Below are positions 42,005 through 51,090 of a stretch of 64,000 nucleotides of DNA, one piece after another. The notes beneath the pieces are model-generated. The model did no database searches. It was not told the origin of the DNA and saw only the letters and a program-made list of their open reading frames with translations. The stretch spans positions 19,923 through 83,922 of the forward strand of contig NZ_RJJQ01000021.1 of assembly GCF_003724155.1 (NCBI RefSeq). The letters are read 5' to 3'. The position numbers and the translations under genes are program-made. The first letter of the stretch is position 1, and each line of letters opens with the position of its first letter. Origin of the DNA: Flexivirga caeni (GTDB taxonomy: Bacteria; Actinomycetota; Actinomycetes; Actinomycetales; Dermatophilaceae).

Positions 42005-43591
42005 TCAGGAGCGCTGCCAGCGGGTTTCGCCGCCGACGACGGACTGCAGCACCTGAGCCTCCCGGATGCGCAGCGGCTCGTCGGCGAACACGGCGGGGCT
42101 GGTGATGTCGGTGTCGACGGCGATGAAATCGGCGAGCTTCCCGGCGGTGAGGGTGCCTCGCGCGTCAGCGGTGCCGGTGAGCACGGCGGGCCCGGTCGCG
42201 TATGCCGCAATCGCCTCCTTGACGCTGATCCGCTCCGCCGGCTGGAAGCCGCCCGCCGGTGTGCCGTCTCCGCGCTGCCGGGTGATCGCCGCGTGGATGC
42301 CGTGGAACGGGTTCGCCTCCTCGACCGGAGCGTCCGAGCCGAACGCCAGCGCGGCACCGGAGTCCAGCACACTGCGCCAGCCGTAGCCGACCAGGTCGTG
42401 CTCCGACAGCAGAGCTTCCACCAGGGCGATGTCACTGGTGCAGTGGGTCGGTTGCATCGACGCGGTGACGCCGAGCGCCCGCAACCGCGCCACATCGCCT
42501 GGCTGCAGGAACTGGGTGTGCTCGATGGACAGCGCGAGCGTCGTGCCGGTGTCGCGGCGCAGCTTCTCGTAGACGTCGAGCACCACGTGGTTGGCCCGGT
42601 CGCCGATGGCGTGGGTCGCCACGGCGATGCCGGCGTCGACGGCGGAGCGGGCTGCGTCATACAACTCAGTGTGCGTCATCACGGCCATGCCGAGGTTGTC
42701 CGGTTTGTCGGCATACGGGCGGCTCAGGTGTGCGGTTCGTGAGCCGAGCGCGCCGTCGCTGAAGAGCTTCAACGGTCCGACGCGGAACCAGTCGTCGCCG
42801 TCGCCGGTGCGGCGGCCCTCAGCGATCGCGCGCTGCAGGGCATCCATCGGAATGCCTTTGACAACACGGATTTTCAGCTCGCCGGCAGCCTTGATCGATA
42901 GGTATGCCGCCCGCGCGTCCTCGCCGTTGAGGTCAGTGACCGCGGTGAGCCCGACGGACAGCAGGTGCTCCTGGGCGGCGAGCAGCGGGGCGCGCAGGTC
43001 GGAACTCTCGGCTTCGAGCTCCTCGATGGCATCCTGTGCGGTCTCGCGCAGTATGCCGGTGGGGTTTCCGGCCGCGTCGCGTACCGCCATACCCCCGGGA
43101 GGGTCCGTCCAGGACGCGTCGATGCCGGCAGCGCGCAGTGCTGCGGTGTTCGCCCAGAGGGTGTGACCGTCGATGCTCGACAGTGCGACGGGGTGGTCGC
43201 CGCTCACCGAGTCGAGGTCGTGCGCGGTCGGCTGCACCGGAACCGCCCACTTGTTGCTGTCCCAGCGACCCCCGAAAACCCAAGCCCCTGAAGGCATTCC
43301 GCTGACATGATCGCGAACGGTCGCGAGCGCCTCCTCCAGCGACCGGACTGCGCGCAGGTCGACAGCGGCCAGCGCGCGAGCGACCCCGGCAGTGTGGATG
43401 TGCGCGTCGTGCATCCCCGGCATGACCAGTTCGCCCGGCAGGTCGACGACCTCGGCCGTCGGGTGCGCGGCTGCCAGGTCGGCGTCGGCGCCAACAGTCG
43501 AGATCCGGTCGTTCTCGACCAGCAGACCGGTGACGTATGACGACGCGGGGTCGCCGGTGTAGATGCGCGGGTGGCGGAAGAGCGTCGGCAC
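42005..43591 (-). CDS. YtcJ-like metal-dependent amidohydrolase
   Basis: This 528-residue protein belongs to the amidohydrolase superfamily, YtcJ/N-substituted formamide deformylase branch. It has the first metal motif PGMHDAHIHT, SSIDGHTLWANTAALRAAGI, the conserved HAIGDRANHVVLDVYE and the late SDAPVEEANPFHGIHAA. The substrate is unknown. The GTG start (43591) is preceded by the region that carries the GACGGTCGAG array. It is convergent with the amidase, another amide hydrolase. Confidence 0.87.
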   Translation of the reverse strand: MPTLFRHPRIYTGDPASSYVTGLLVENDRISTVGADADLAAAHPTAEVVDLPGELVMPGMHDAHIHTAGVARALAAVDLRAVRSLEEALATVRDHVSGMPSGAWVFGGRWDSNKWAVPVQPTAHDLDSVSGDHPVALSSIDGHTLWANTAALRAAGIDASWTDPPGGMAVRDAAGNPTGILRETAQDAIEELEAESSDLRAPLLAAQEHLLSVGLTAVTDLNGEDARAAYLSIKAAGELKIRVVKGIPMDALQRAIAEGRRTGDGDDWFRVGPLKLFSDGALGSRTAHLSRPYADKPDNLGMAVMTHTELYDAARSAVDAGIAVATHAIGDRANHVVLDVYEKLRRDTGTTLALSIEHTQFLQPGDVARLRALGVTASMQPTHCTSDIALVEALLSEHDLVGYGWRSVLDSGAALAFGSDAPVEEANPFHGIHAAITRQRGDGTPAGGFQPAERISVKEAIAAYATGPAVLTGTADARGTLTAGKLADFIAVDTDITSPAVFADEPLRIREAQVLQSVVGGETRWQRS

Positions 43592-43639
43592 GGGGTCAGC
43601 TTAGAGATCGCGCGCCCGGCGGACGCCCGTTGGGTCGGC

Positions 43640-43925
43640 CGGCGTCCCGTGCCTTCGACGGTCGAGGGTTCGGGTCGGGAAACGGCGATTGCGCGTACGC
43701 AACCTTCGACGGTCGAGGCTTGCGTACTGGGGATTGGCCCGGGGCGTCCCTAACTCTCGACGGTCGAGGGTTCCGGCCGGGGATTGTGCGAAATCCTGTC
43801 CCGTACGCGCGACGGTCGAGCCTTGAGGACGGTTTCCCCGCGAGATGCTGTCCCGTACCCGCGACGGTCGAGCCTTGGGGACGCGAAACGTGCGGCGGGG
43901 GCGTACACAACCGGCAACGGTCGCT
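43640..43925 (+). repeat. six-copy GACGGTCGAG array, ~51-53 bp period
   Basis: GACGGTCGAG occurs exactly at 43657, 43708, 43759, 43811 and 43863 (steps 51, 51, 52, 52). A weaker copy (AACGGTCGCT) follows at 43916, 53 further on. The core TCGAC-G-GTCGA is a near palindrome. Flanks are partly shared (CGTCCC or CCCGTAC before, CTTG-GGAC after) but diverge. The array occupies most of the 459-bp gap between the amidohydrolase and the sunset-domain gene. No gene is supported here. Confidence 0.75.
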
Positions 43926-44050
43926 GATTGGGTGCGTGTGGGTGAAGGCGGTTTGCCCACATCGGCACTAGGGTGAGGCGGAACGGCGGCCGGCTTCACT
44001 TCCCGGGCCGGCACTTCGCCGACCAATTCACCGAAGAGGGGTCGAGCATC

Positions 44051-45139
44051 ATGGTTTGGGTCTGGATCATCGTCGCGATCATTGTGATTGCGCTGATTGT
44101 CTGGTGGATCCTGTCCCGCCGGCGCGGCGCGAATGACGCCGACCCGGTCGGACGGCACGTCGCCCGCAGCGATGCGGCGGCCGACGCCACCAGCGGCATT
44201 GCCCCTTCTGCTCCAGCAGCCCCAGGCCGGCCGGTCTTCGACCAGGAGGCGCACCAGCCGGAGCCGCCCAGCGAGCCGGCGGCAGCCGACGAGACTCCGG
44301 TGGCCCCGGCAGCCGACACAAAGGAGAGCGCACCCGCTTCCGACGCGCCATCCGAGCAGCCTTCCGAACCCGGACCCGGACCCGAACCCGAGGCCGAGCC
44401 GAAGATCGCGGACGCTGCCGTCGAGTCGCAGCCGGCCGAGACCGAAGCTGCGCCCGAGACGGAGCCTGTGGTCGAGCCCGAGCCCGAGACGGAACCTGTC
44501 GTCGAGCCCGAGCCCGCGCCCGAGCAGGCATCCGAGCCGGAGCCGGCGCCGGCCGAGGAGGACGCCGCACCCGCCGAGTGGACCAGCACCGATGCCGAGG
44601 TCGCGCAGGAGAACGACGACCCGCAGGTCCGACCGGCCGACGCGCCCGGCGAGAGCCCGGCGGCCGAGGTACAGCACGAGGAGTCGGCGTATGCCGACAC
44701 ACCCGTCGAGCAGCCCGCGGAAGGTGTGGTCACGCCGGCGGCATCGACCGACGAGCCGCCGGCAACCGAGGGCCACGACGAAGCGGAGTCCGCCGAGCAC
44801 GCCGCACCCGCCACGCAGCCAGAGCCAGAGCCCGCGCCGCCGGCAGCCGAGGAACCGGCACCGGCCGAGCAGCCCGAGCCCGCAACAGCCGCAGACGCCG
44901 GGCCGGAGGAGCCCGCCGAACCCGACCCGATGACCGAGCGCTTCGGCCCGGGCGCGGCGTCACCGCGACCCGACGGCTCCACGCCCCCGGGGCACCCGAT
45001 CAAGGGCAACGCCGACTCGATGCTCTTCCACACCCCGGACAGCCCGCGGTATGACGCGACCGAGCCCGAGGTCTGGTTCAGCGACGAGGCGACCGCGAAG
45101 GCAGCCGGTTTCGCGCACTGGGACCGCACCAAGCGATAA
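44051..45139 (+). CDS. membrane-anchored acidic protein with C-terminal sunset domain
   Basis: This 362-residue protein starts with one membrane helix (WVWIIVAIIVIALIVWWIL) followed by basic RRR, so most of it lies in the cytoplasm. Residues 50 to about 310 are extremely rich in Pro, Glu and Ala (runs such as EPEPETEPVVEPEPAPEQ) and should be disordered. The last ~45 residues (KGNADSMLFHTPDSPRYD, then EVWFSDEATAKAAGF) form the small 'sunset' domain common in actinobacterial proteins. The function is unknown. GAGGGGTCGAGC precedes the ATG at 44051; the frame is open upstream to 43973. Confidence 0.82.
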   Translation: MVWVWIIVAIIVIALIVWWILSRRRGANDADPVGRHVARSDAAADATSGIAPSAPAAPGRPVFDQEAHQPEPPSEPAAADETPVAPAADTKESAPASDAPSEQPSEPGPGPEPEAEPKIADAAVESQPAETEAAPETEPVVEPEPETEPVVEPEPAPEQASEPEPAPAEEDAAPAEWTSTDAEVAQENDDPQVRPADAPGESPAAEVQHEESAYADTPVEQPAEGVVTPAASTDEPPATEGHDEAESAEHAAPATQPEPEPAPPAAEEPAPAEQPEPATAADAGPEEPAEPDPMTERFGPGAASPRPDGSTPPGHPIKGNADSMLFHTPDSPRYDATEPEVWFSDEATAKAAGFAHWDRTKR

Positions 45140-45207
45140 GCGCACTGCGGCCGCACCTCCGGCGTCGCACGCCCGTCCGGCGGCCGGAATGCGGTGAACC
45201 ACCACCC

Positions 45208-45241
45208 GACCCTGGGCCAGGCGCGACACCGGCCCAGGGTC
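45208..45241 (+). terminator. perfect 11-bp hairpin after the sunset-domain gene
   Basis: GACCCTGGGCC (45208-45218) and GGCCCAGGGTC (45231-45241) form a perfect 11-bp stem with a 12-nt loop. It follows the sunset-domain gene and lies just before the -10 box of the CPBP gene. It argues against the earlier GTG (45194) as the CPBP start. Confidence 0.65.
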
Positions 45242-45259
45242 AGATGGTTATATGGCCGG

Positions 45260-46072
45260 GTGACGGCCCTGACGCGTGAGGTTCGCACGCTCTGGCGCGG
45301 ACCGCTCGAGGTGCCACCGACCACCCTGCCGCCGCGCACCCTGGTCACCGAGACGGCGCTGGTGCTGCTACTCAGCCTCGGGTCGTCCGCGATCTATTCG
45401 ATTCTGTCGATCATCCGGTCCCTGCAGTCGACGACCGCACTCAACCACCAGACCTCGTCGCTCAACACCGCTCAGGCAACTCAATCCTGGCTTGCGTTGA
45501 CCTACCAACTCGTCGGTGTCGCGCTCGGGGTGGTGCCGGCGCTGCTCGCCATACACCTGCTCGCCCGTGAGATCGCCCGACCGACCCGCTACCTCGGCAT
45601 CGACGCCTCCCGGCCGGGCCGGGATCTGCTCTGGGGCATGGGTATGGCGGCTCTGATCGGCCTGCCCGGTCTGGCCCTGTATGTCGTGGCCCGCGACCTC
45701 GGCTTCAACACCACCGTGGTCGCCGCCGATCTCGGCAGCCACTGGTGGGTCACCCCGGTGCTGCTGTTGTCCGCCGCGCAGAATGCGATCCTCGAAGAGG
45801 TCGTCATGGTCGGCTACCTCTACACCCGGTGGTCTCAGGCCGGTTGGCCGCTGCCGCTGGTGATCGTCTGCTCGGCCGTCATTCGCGGGAGTTACCACCT
45901 CTACCAGGGGTTCGGCGGGTTCGCCGGCAATATCGTGATGGGGCTGATCCTCGGCACCGTCTATCTACGCACCAGGAGAGTTCTTCCGTTGATCATCACC
46001 CACACGATCCTCGACTCGGTCGCGTTCGTCGGCTATGCCCTGCTGGTCGGTCACGTCAGCTGGTTGTCCTGA
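45260..46072 (+). CDS. CPBP-family intramembrane glutamic protease
   Basis: This 270-residue protein has about eight hydrophobic segments and the CPBP (Abi/CAAX-protease) motifs: EE in ILEEVVMVGYLYTRW, the R-x3-H motif RGSYHLYQG, and the final HTILD. It should cleave within the membrane; substrates of bacterial members are mostly unknown. A TTATAT box ends 6 nt before GTG 45260, which favours a leaderless start there. It overlaps the ATPase gene by one base (TGATG), so protease, ATPase and membrane protein probably form one operon. Confidence 0.85.
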   Translation: MTALTREVRTLWRGPLEVPPTTLPPRTLVTETALVLLLSLGSSAIYSILSIIRSLQSTTALNHQTSSLNTAQATQSWLALTYQLVGVALGVVPALLAIHLLAREIARPTRYLGIDASRPGRDLLWGMGMAALIGLPGLALYVVARDLGFNTTVVAADLGSHWWVTPVLLLSAAQNAILEEVVMVGYLYTRWSQAGWPLPLVIVCSAVIRGSYHLYQGFGGFAGNIVMGLILGTVYLRTRRVLPLIITHTILDSVAFVGYALLVGHVSWLS

Positions 46073-46848
46073 TGGCCAAACGCAAGGGATCCAAGGCGCC
46101 GGCAAACCGGCAGCCGAAGCCTGCGCCGAGCGAGCAGCGGAGCGCGGCCGCGGACAACGCCACGAAGCAACCAGCTCGCGAGGCGCCGAAGCTGCCGGCG
46201 AACGGGCCGTCGTTCCGGCAGATCAAGGCCGACAAGGTCACCTGCACCGCCGGCGACGTGACCATGCTGCCGCCGACCTCGCTGACGGTGAAACCCGGTG
46301 AGAACATTGCCATCGTCGGCTCCAACGGTGCTGGCAAGACGACCTTCCTGCGGGTGCTGACCGGCAACCTGCAGCCCACCTCCGGCTCCGTCACGATGGA
46401 CGACCTGCCGATCGACGAACGCGACGCCGGCACCCGCCGCGTCATCGCGCCGCTCATCGGGCCGGTCGCCGGCTACCGAGACCTGACCGTCGCCGACCAC
46501 CTGATCCTCATCGACCAGACCTGGGGCGGCGACCGCGACGGCGCGGGCGAACGCATCGCGGCCGTGCTCAACCGGCTCGACATCCTGCGCTTCGGCAACC
46601 GCTATCTGGCCGAATTGTCTTCCGGCCAGCGGCAACTCGTGGAGTTGGCGATGGTGCTGCTGCGGCCCTCGGCGCTGCTCGTCCTCGACGAGCCGGAGCA
46701 ACGCCTCGACGAGGACCGGCGCGCGCTGCTCGGCGACGTCCTGCGCGAACGCGCCGACGCCGGCAGCTCCGTCGTGTGGGTGTGCCACGACCGAGAACTT
46801 GCCGACCGCACCGCCACCCGCATCGTGCGCTTCCCGCAGGGCTCGTGA
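46072..46848 (+). CDS. ABC transporter ATP-binding protein
   Basis: This 258-residue ATPase has Walker A VGSNGAGKTTF, signature ELSSGQRQL, Walker B LLVLDEPEQRLD and VCHDRELAD. A ~50-residue Lys/Pro/Ala-rich N-terminal tail precedes the fold. The membrane partner is the gene at 46848, which overlaps the stop (TGATG). The single ATPase plus a large hydrophobic protein suggests an export-type or ABC-2-like transporter. Confidence 0.87.
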   Translation: MAKRKGSKAPANRQPKPAPSEQRSAAADNATKQPAREAPKLPANGPSFRQIKADKVTCTAGDVTMLPPTSLTVKPGENIAIVGSNGAGKTTFLRVLTGNLQPTSGSVTMDDLPIDERDAGTRRVIAPLIGPVAGYRDLTVADHLILIDQTWGGDRDGAGERIAAVLNRLDILRFGNRYLAELSSGQRQLVELAMVLLRPSALLVLDEPEQRLDEDRRALLGDVLRERADAGSSVVWVCHDRELADRTATRIVRFPQGS

Positions 46849-48185
46849 TGCCGGGCGGAAAAGCAACCCCCGAGGAACGCGAAAGACTCTCGGACGCCTA
46901 CGAATTGCGCTATCGGGACGAGGGCGGCCCGCTGTCCGCATCTCTTTTCGGCGCCTACCTCGCGGCACTGGTCGGCACCGTCTACGGCTCGATGCTCGCC
47001 CACTACGTCTTCGGTGAGTGGCCCGGCATACGCCGCTTCTTCGAGCAGCAGCCGGCCGCCACGATCGGTCTGGTCGTCATCGTGGTGCTGGTGGTGGCCG
47101 CCGTCGCGTTCAAGCTGGGCGGGGCGCGCGGACCGGTGCTGCCGGAGCCGGGGCACGTCGAGTTCGTGGTGGCGACCGACCTGCCGCGCCGCCTCACCCT
47201 GCGCGACTCGTGGTGGGGCAGCCGGCTGATGGTGCTGACCGCCTGCCTGTGCCTGGGGGTCGCGATCCCGATCGGCTTCGCAATGTCCGGTGGGGCGCCG
47301 GTGGCGCTCGCGATTGGGGCGGTCATCGGCCTGCTCGGCGGTCTGCTGATCGTGCAGACGTGGCTGCGCGGCCAGGTGCGCGGCCACGCGCCCATCGGCG
47401 GTATGGCGAGCTGGCCCCTCGTGGAGGCACTGCCCGGCCCGGTGCTGCTGCGTCAGTCGCTGCTGTCCGAGGCGGTCACCTCGTCACTGGTCGTCTCCGA
47501 CACCAGACGTGCTCGCGCGCAAGCGTTTTCGCTGAAGTTGCGGCACAAGCCGGCGCGCATCAAGGTCGCCGGCCCGAACCTGACGGTGGTGCTCGCCGAT
47601 GTTTACGGCCTGCTGCGCACCTGGACCTCCTCACTCGGCTGGGCCGTCTTCGAGCTGGCCACGCTCGTCGTGCTCGGGCTGCATGCGGTGCAACACGCCG
47701 ACTCCCCGCTGCTGCTGCCGATCGTCCTGGTGGCCGCACACATCGGGACCACCGGTCTCACCCGTGGTCTGCAGGGCCAGGCGGCCGCCGCCGGTGACCA
47801 GTCGCTGCTCGGCCTCTCCTGGCGCCACGAGGCGGTGCTGCACCTCGCTCCGGTGGCGGTGCTGCAGTTCGTGATCGTGACGGCCGCCGGCCTCCTGACC
47901 GGATCCAGCGGGACCGCAGCGGCATACGCGCTCGGCGCGGTGTTGCTCGTCGCCGGCGGTCAGTTGCTCTACGCCCACAAGGGCCCGGCGCCTGGCGGGC
48001 TGATGGGCAGCGGACCGGGCCGCGGTATGGCGGTGCTGTGGGCCATGCACCCTGGCATCGTCGTGTTGGCCGGTGGTTTTGCGGCGACGCTCGGCTCCGG
48101 GCCGGCGATCCTTGCCGGCGCCGCCGCGCTCGGGATCGGCTACGCGCGCAGCAATTCCGCGTTCGCGCCCGCACGGCCGCGCTGA
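46848..48185 (+). CDS. multi-spanning membrane partner of the ABC ATPase
   Basis: This 445-residue protein has around ten hydrophobic segments, with a central soluble stretch (DTRRARAQAFSLKLRHKPARIK). I recognise no specific family motif, but the position immediately after the ATPase with a one-base overlap marks it as the transporter's membrane subunit. The starting ATG (46848) overlaps the ATPase stop. The substrate is unknown; the protease gene in the same operon could process the exported product. Confidence 0.78.
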   Translation: MPGGKATPEERERLSDAYELRYRDEGGPLSASLFGAYLAALVGTVYGSMLAHYVFGEWPGIRRFFEQQPAATIGLVVIVVLVVAAVAFKLGGARGPVLPEPGHVEFVVATDLPRRLTLRDSWWGSRLMVLTACLCLGVAIPIGFAMSGGAPVALAIGAVIGLLGGLLIVQTWLRGQVRGHAPIGGMASWPLVEALPGPVLLRQSLLSEAVTSSLVVSDTRRARAQAFSLKLRHKPARIKVAGPNLTVVLADVYGLLRTWTSSLGWAVFELATLVVLGLHAVQHADSPLLLPIVLVAAHIGTTGLTRGLQGQAAAAGDQSLLGLSWRHEAVLHLAPVAVLQFVIVTAAGLLTGSSGTAAAYALGAVLLVAGGQLLYAHKGPAPGGLMGSGPGRGMAVLWAMHPGIVVLAGGFAATLGSGPAILAGAAALGIGYARSNSAFAPARPR

Positions 48186-48293
48186 CAGAGCGGCAACTGC
48201 GTGCGGGTGACCTACCCGGATGGCGGTGCCGCCTCGCGGATCAAGCCGATCTAATGAAGCGCGTACGCATTGCCACGCTCGTAGGAGGTCCTG

Positions 48294-49823
48294 GTGTTCT
48301 ATCCGTTGACCGTGCGCGACTTCTTGGATCGTGCCGAACTCGTCTACCCCGACCGGGTGGGCGTCGTGGACGAGCCGGACCAGCCGGCACCGTCACGCGG
48401 GTCGCGCACCTATGCACAGCTCGCGGCGGACGCCCGTGCGCAGGCCGCGAAGCTGGACCAGCTCGGCGTGCCGGTGGGCGCCCGGGTCGCCGTGATCTCG
48501 CAGAACTCGGCGCGCCTGCTCACCTCATTCTTCGGGGTCAGCGGCTGGGGCCGGATCCTGGTGCCGGTCAACTTCCGGCTCGCACAACCCGAGCTCGACT
48601 ACATCGTGGCGCACTCCGGCGCCGACGTCGTCTATGCCGACCCCGAGCTCGCCGACAATCTGGCCAAGATCGACGCACCGCACAAGTTCGTGCTGGGCGA
48701 GGACGACGACCTGTATGCCGACGGCGCCGACCCACGGCCATGGGACGCGCCCGACGAGGGTGCGACCGCGACCATCAACTACACCTCCGGCACCACGGCA
48801 CGACCCAAGGGCGTGCAGTTGACCCACCGTGCCCTCTGGATCAACGCCACCGTCTTCGCGTTGCACGCGGGGGTCAGTGACCGCGATGTCTACCTGCACA
48901 CGCTGCCGCAGTTCCACGTCAATGGCTGGGGCATGCCGTTCGGCGTGACCGGCCTGGGCGGCAAGCACATCATCCTGCGCAAGGTGGACGGCGCGGAGAT
49001 CCTGCGCCGGGTGCAGGAGCACGGCATCACGCTGATGTGCGGTGCGCCGGCGGTGGTCAACAGCGTCCTGGACGCCGCCCAGGACTGGGATGGCGAGATT
49101 CCCGGCCGCGACCGGGTGCGCATCATCTGCGCCGGTGCTCCGCCGCCATCGCGCACCATCGAGCGGGTCATCGACGAGCTCGGCTGGGAGTTCATGCAGA
49201 TCTATGGCCTGACCGAAACCTCCCCGATCATGACGGTCAACCGCGAGCGCGGCGAATGGGACGACCTGTCGACGGCCGACCGCGCCAAGCGGCTGATGCG
49301 TGCCGGGGTGCCCGCACTCGGCGTCCGGGTCGGACTGGACACCGACGGAGAGGTACTCAGCGCGTCCAACCACAACCTCGAGGGCTACTGGCAGCAACCC
49401 GACGCGACGGCTGCTGCCCAGGCCGGCAATTGGTTCCACAGCGGCGACGGCGGCTACTTCGACGACGACAATTACCTGGTTATCTCCGACCGCAAGAAGG
49501 ACGTGATCGTCTCCGGCGGCGAGAATGTCTCCTCGATCGAGGTCGAGGACGCGCTGATGTCGCACCCGGGCGTCCGGGAGGTCGCCGTCATCGGCATACC
49601 CGACGAGAAGTGGGGCGAGCTGGTGACCGCGCTGGTCGTCACGAACGACGACGAGCTGACGGCCGAGGCGCTCATTGCGCACTGCCGTGAGCGGCTGGCC
49701 GGCTACAAGTGTCCCAAGCGCATCGACTTCACCGACGACCTGCCGCGCACCGCGACCGGCAAGCTGCAGAAGTTCAAGCTGCGGGAGCCGTTCTGGGCCG
49801 GTCGCGAGCGCGGCGTGAGCTGA
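48294..49823 (+). CDS. acyl-CoA synthetase (AMP-binding family)
   Basis: This 509-residue enzyme has the adenylation motifs INYTSGTTARPKGVQLTH (P-loop), YGLTETSP, HSGDGGYFDDD and the hinge DRKKDVIVSGGENVSSIEVEDAL. The catalytic lysine lies in PRTATGKLQKFKLR. The layout matches medium/long-chain fatty acid or aromatic acid CoA ligases. GTAGGAGGTCCTG precedes the GTG start. A second enzyme of this family lies at 52052. Confidence 0.9.
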   Translation: MFYPLTVRDFLDRAELVYPDRVGVVDEPDQPAPSRGSRTYAQLAADARAQAAKLDQLGVPVGARVAVISQNSARLLTSFFGVSGWGRILVPVNFRLAQPELDYIVAHSGADVVYADPELADNLAKIDAPHKFVLGEDDDLYADGADPRPWDAPDEGATATINYTSGTTARPKGVQLTHRALWINATVFALHAGVSDRDVYLHTLPQFHVNGWGMPFGVTGLGGKHIILRKVDGAEILRRVQEHGITLMCGAPAVVNSVLDAAQDWDGEIPGRDRVRIICAGAPPPSRTIERVIDELGWEFMQIYGLTETSPIMTVNRERGEWDDLSTADRAKRLMRAGVPALGVRVGLDTDGEVLSASNHNLEGYWQQPDATAAAQAGNWFHSGDGGYFDDDNYLVISDRKKDVIVSGGENVSSIEVEDALMSHPGVREVAVIGIPDEKWGELVTALVVTNDDELTAEALIAHCRERLAGYKCPKRIDFTDDLPRTATGKLQKFKLREPFWAGRERGVS

Positions 49824-50157
49824 CCGACTGGCACTCGCAGAGCAGGCCGGTCCGAGCCTGTGACGTCGCCTCCACCACCGCGGCGCGCTGCATGCTCAGG
49901 GAACCTCCAGACATCGCGCATTCTGTGCGTTCTTGTGCGGCTAGGCGGGTGCTTCGTGCACTATTGGTCATGCGTCCGCGATGGTTTGTGCCGAGCCACG
50001 CGGGTCGCCGACGGGTGTCAATCGTTTCCCGCTCCTGAGTCAGCAGTGGCACAATCTTCCCCGAGAGTGACTACAGTGACGGGCGAGAGCATCGGGAGCG
50101 GCGCAGTCGGAGCCAGTGCGTGCAGTGTGGCCCCGTCCACAGGCCGAAAGGGAGGTC
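49824..50157. other. 334-bp intergenic region before the RpiR-MurQ operon
   Basis: No gene is supported. A TACAGT -10-like box lies at 50072-50077, about 80 bp before the RpiR start, and GGGAGGTC gives the ribosome site. None of the palindromic repeat families occurs here. Confidence 0.45.
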
Positions 50158-51090
50158 ATGGCCACACGAACCACTGACCCGGCGACAGATCCGACGCGCG
50201 ATGTGCTCGTGCGGATGCGATCGGTGTCGCCGCAGCTGCAGCCTGCGGAGCACCGGGTCGCCGAGGTGGTTCTGGAGGACCCGGCGGCGGCGGCGCAGCT
50301 GTCCATCACCGAGCTCGCCGCACGCGCGGCGACCTCGGTCGCCACCGTCGCACGGTTCAGCCACAGCATCGGGTTCGGCGGCTACCCGCAACTGCGGCTC
50401 GCGCTCGCCGGCGCCGCCGCGCGGGAGTCCGCGCTCGGCGCACCGGTGCGCAAACCACCTGCCGACCTGGACGAGGCGGAGTCGACCGAGGACATCGTCG
50501 CGGCGATCGTGCATCACGAGGTGCGTGCGCTGCAGGAGACCGCCGAACACCTCGACCTGACCGCACTCGACGCGGCCATCACCGCCGTCGCGGATGCCCC
50601 CCGCGTGGACATCTTCGGCGTGCAGGCGAGCGGCCTGGTCGCAACCGACCTGCAGTACAAGCTGATCCGGGCCGGCCGCATCGCGTTCGCCTGGACCGAG
50701 TTTCATTCCGCGATGACCGCCGCCGTCCTGCTCGGCGCCGGCGACGTCGCAGTCGGCATTTCCCACTCCGGCAGCACACAGGATGTCGTCACGGCGCTCG
50801 CGGCGGCCAAGCGGGCGGGCGCGACGACGATCGCCATCACCAACTTCGCCGGCGCGCCGATCATCGAGCACGCCGACATCGTGCTCACCACGGCCTCCCG
50901 TGAGACGGCGTTCCGGTCCGGCGCGCTCGCCAGCCGCACCGCTCAACTCGCCGTCGTCGACTTCCTCTTCGTCGGCGTCGCGCGCAGCTCGCTGGAGGCG
51001 ACCACCGAAGCGCTGGCCCGCACCCACCACGCAGTGCGTGCCAGCGGACCACGGCGGCGTACTTCGACACGGGGAAACGCACAAGCATGA
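50158..51090 (+). CDS. MurR/RpiR-family regulator
   Basis: This 310-residue protein has an N-terminal RpiR HTH (SITELAARAATSVATVARFSHSIGFGGYPQL, in parts) and a C-terminal SIS sugar-phosphate domain (FGVQASGLVATDL, ISHSGSTQDVV). Its gene overlaps murQ (ATGA), so the ligand is probably N-acetylmuramic acid 6-phosphate, as for MurR in other bacteria. The start ATG 50158 follows GGGAGGTC; the frame is open upstream. Confidence 0.9.
   Translation: MATRTTDPATDPTRDVLVRMRSVSPQLQPAEHRVAEVVLEDPAAAAQLSITELAARAATSVATVARFSHSIGFGGYPQLRLALAGAAARESALGAPVRKPPADLDEAESTEDIVAAIVHHEVRALQETAEHLDLTALDAAITAVADAPRVDIFGVQASGLVATDLQYKLIRAGRIAFAWTEFHSAMTAAVLLGAGDVAVGISHSGSTQDVVTALAAAKRAGATTIAITNFAGAPIIEHADIVLTTASRETAFRSGALASRTAQLAVVDFLFVGVARSSLEATTEALARTHHAVRASGPRRRTSTRGNAQA

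Noticed and set aside
43640..43925. GACGGTCGAG array as a CRISPR
   Set aside because: The conserved core is only 10 bp, the 'spacers' share flanking sequence, and no cas genes are present.
43537..43971. Plus-strand ORF with repeated FDGRG residues
   Set aside because: The repeats arise from the 51-bp DNA array; 52-bp steps break the frame, so the period is not a coding period.
45194..45259. Earlier GTG start of the CPBP protease
   Set aside because: It would translate through a perfect 11-bp terminator hairpin; a -10 box 6 nt before GTG 45260 supports the later start.
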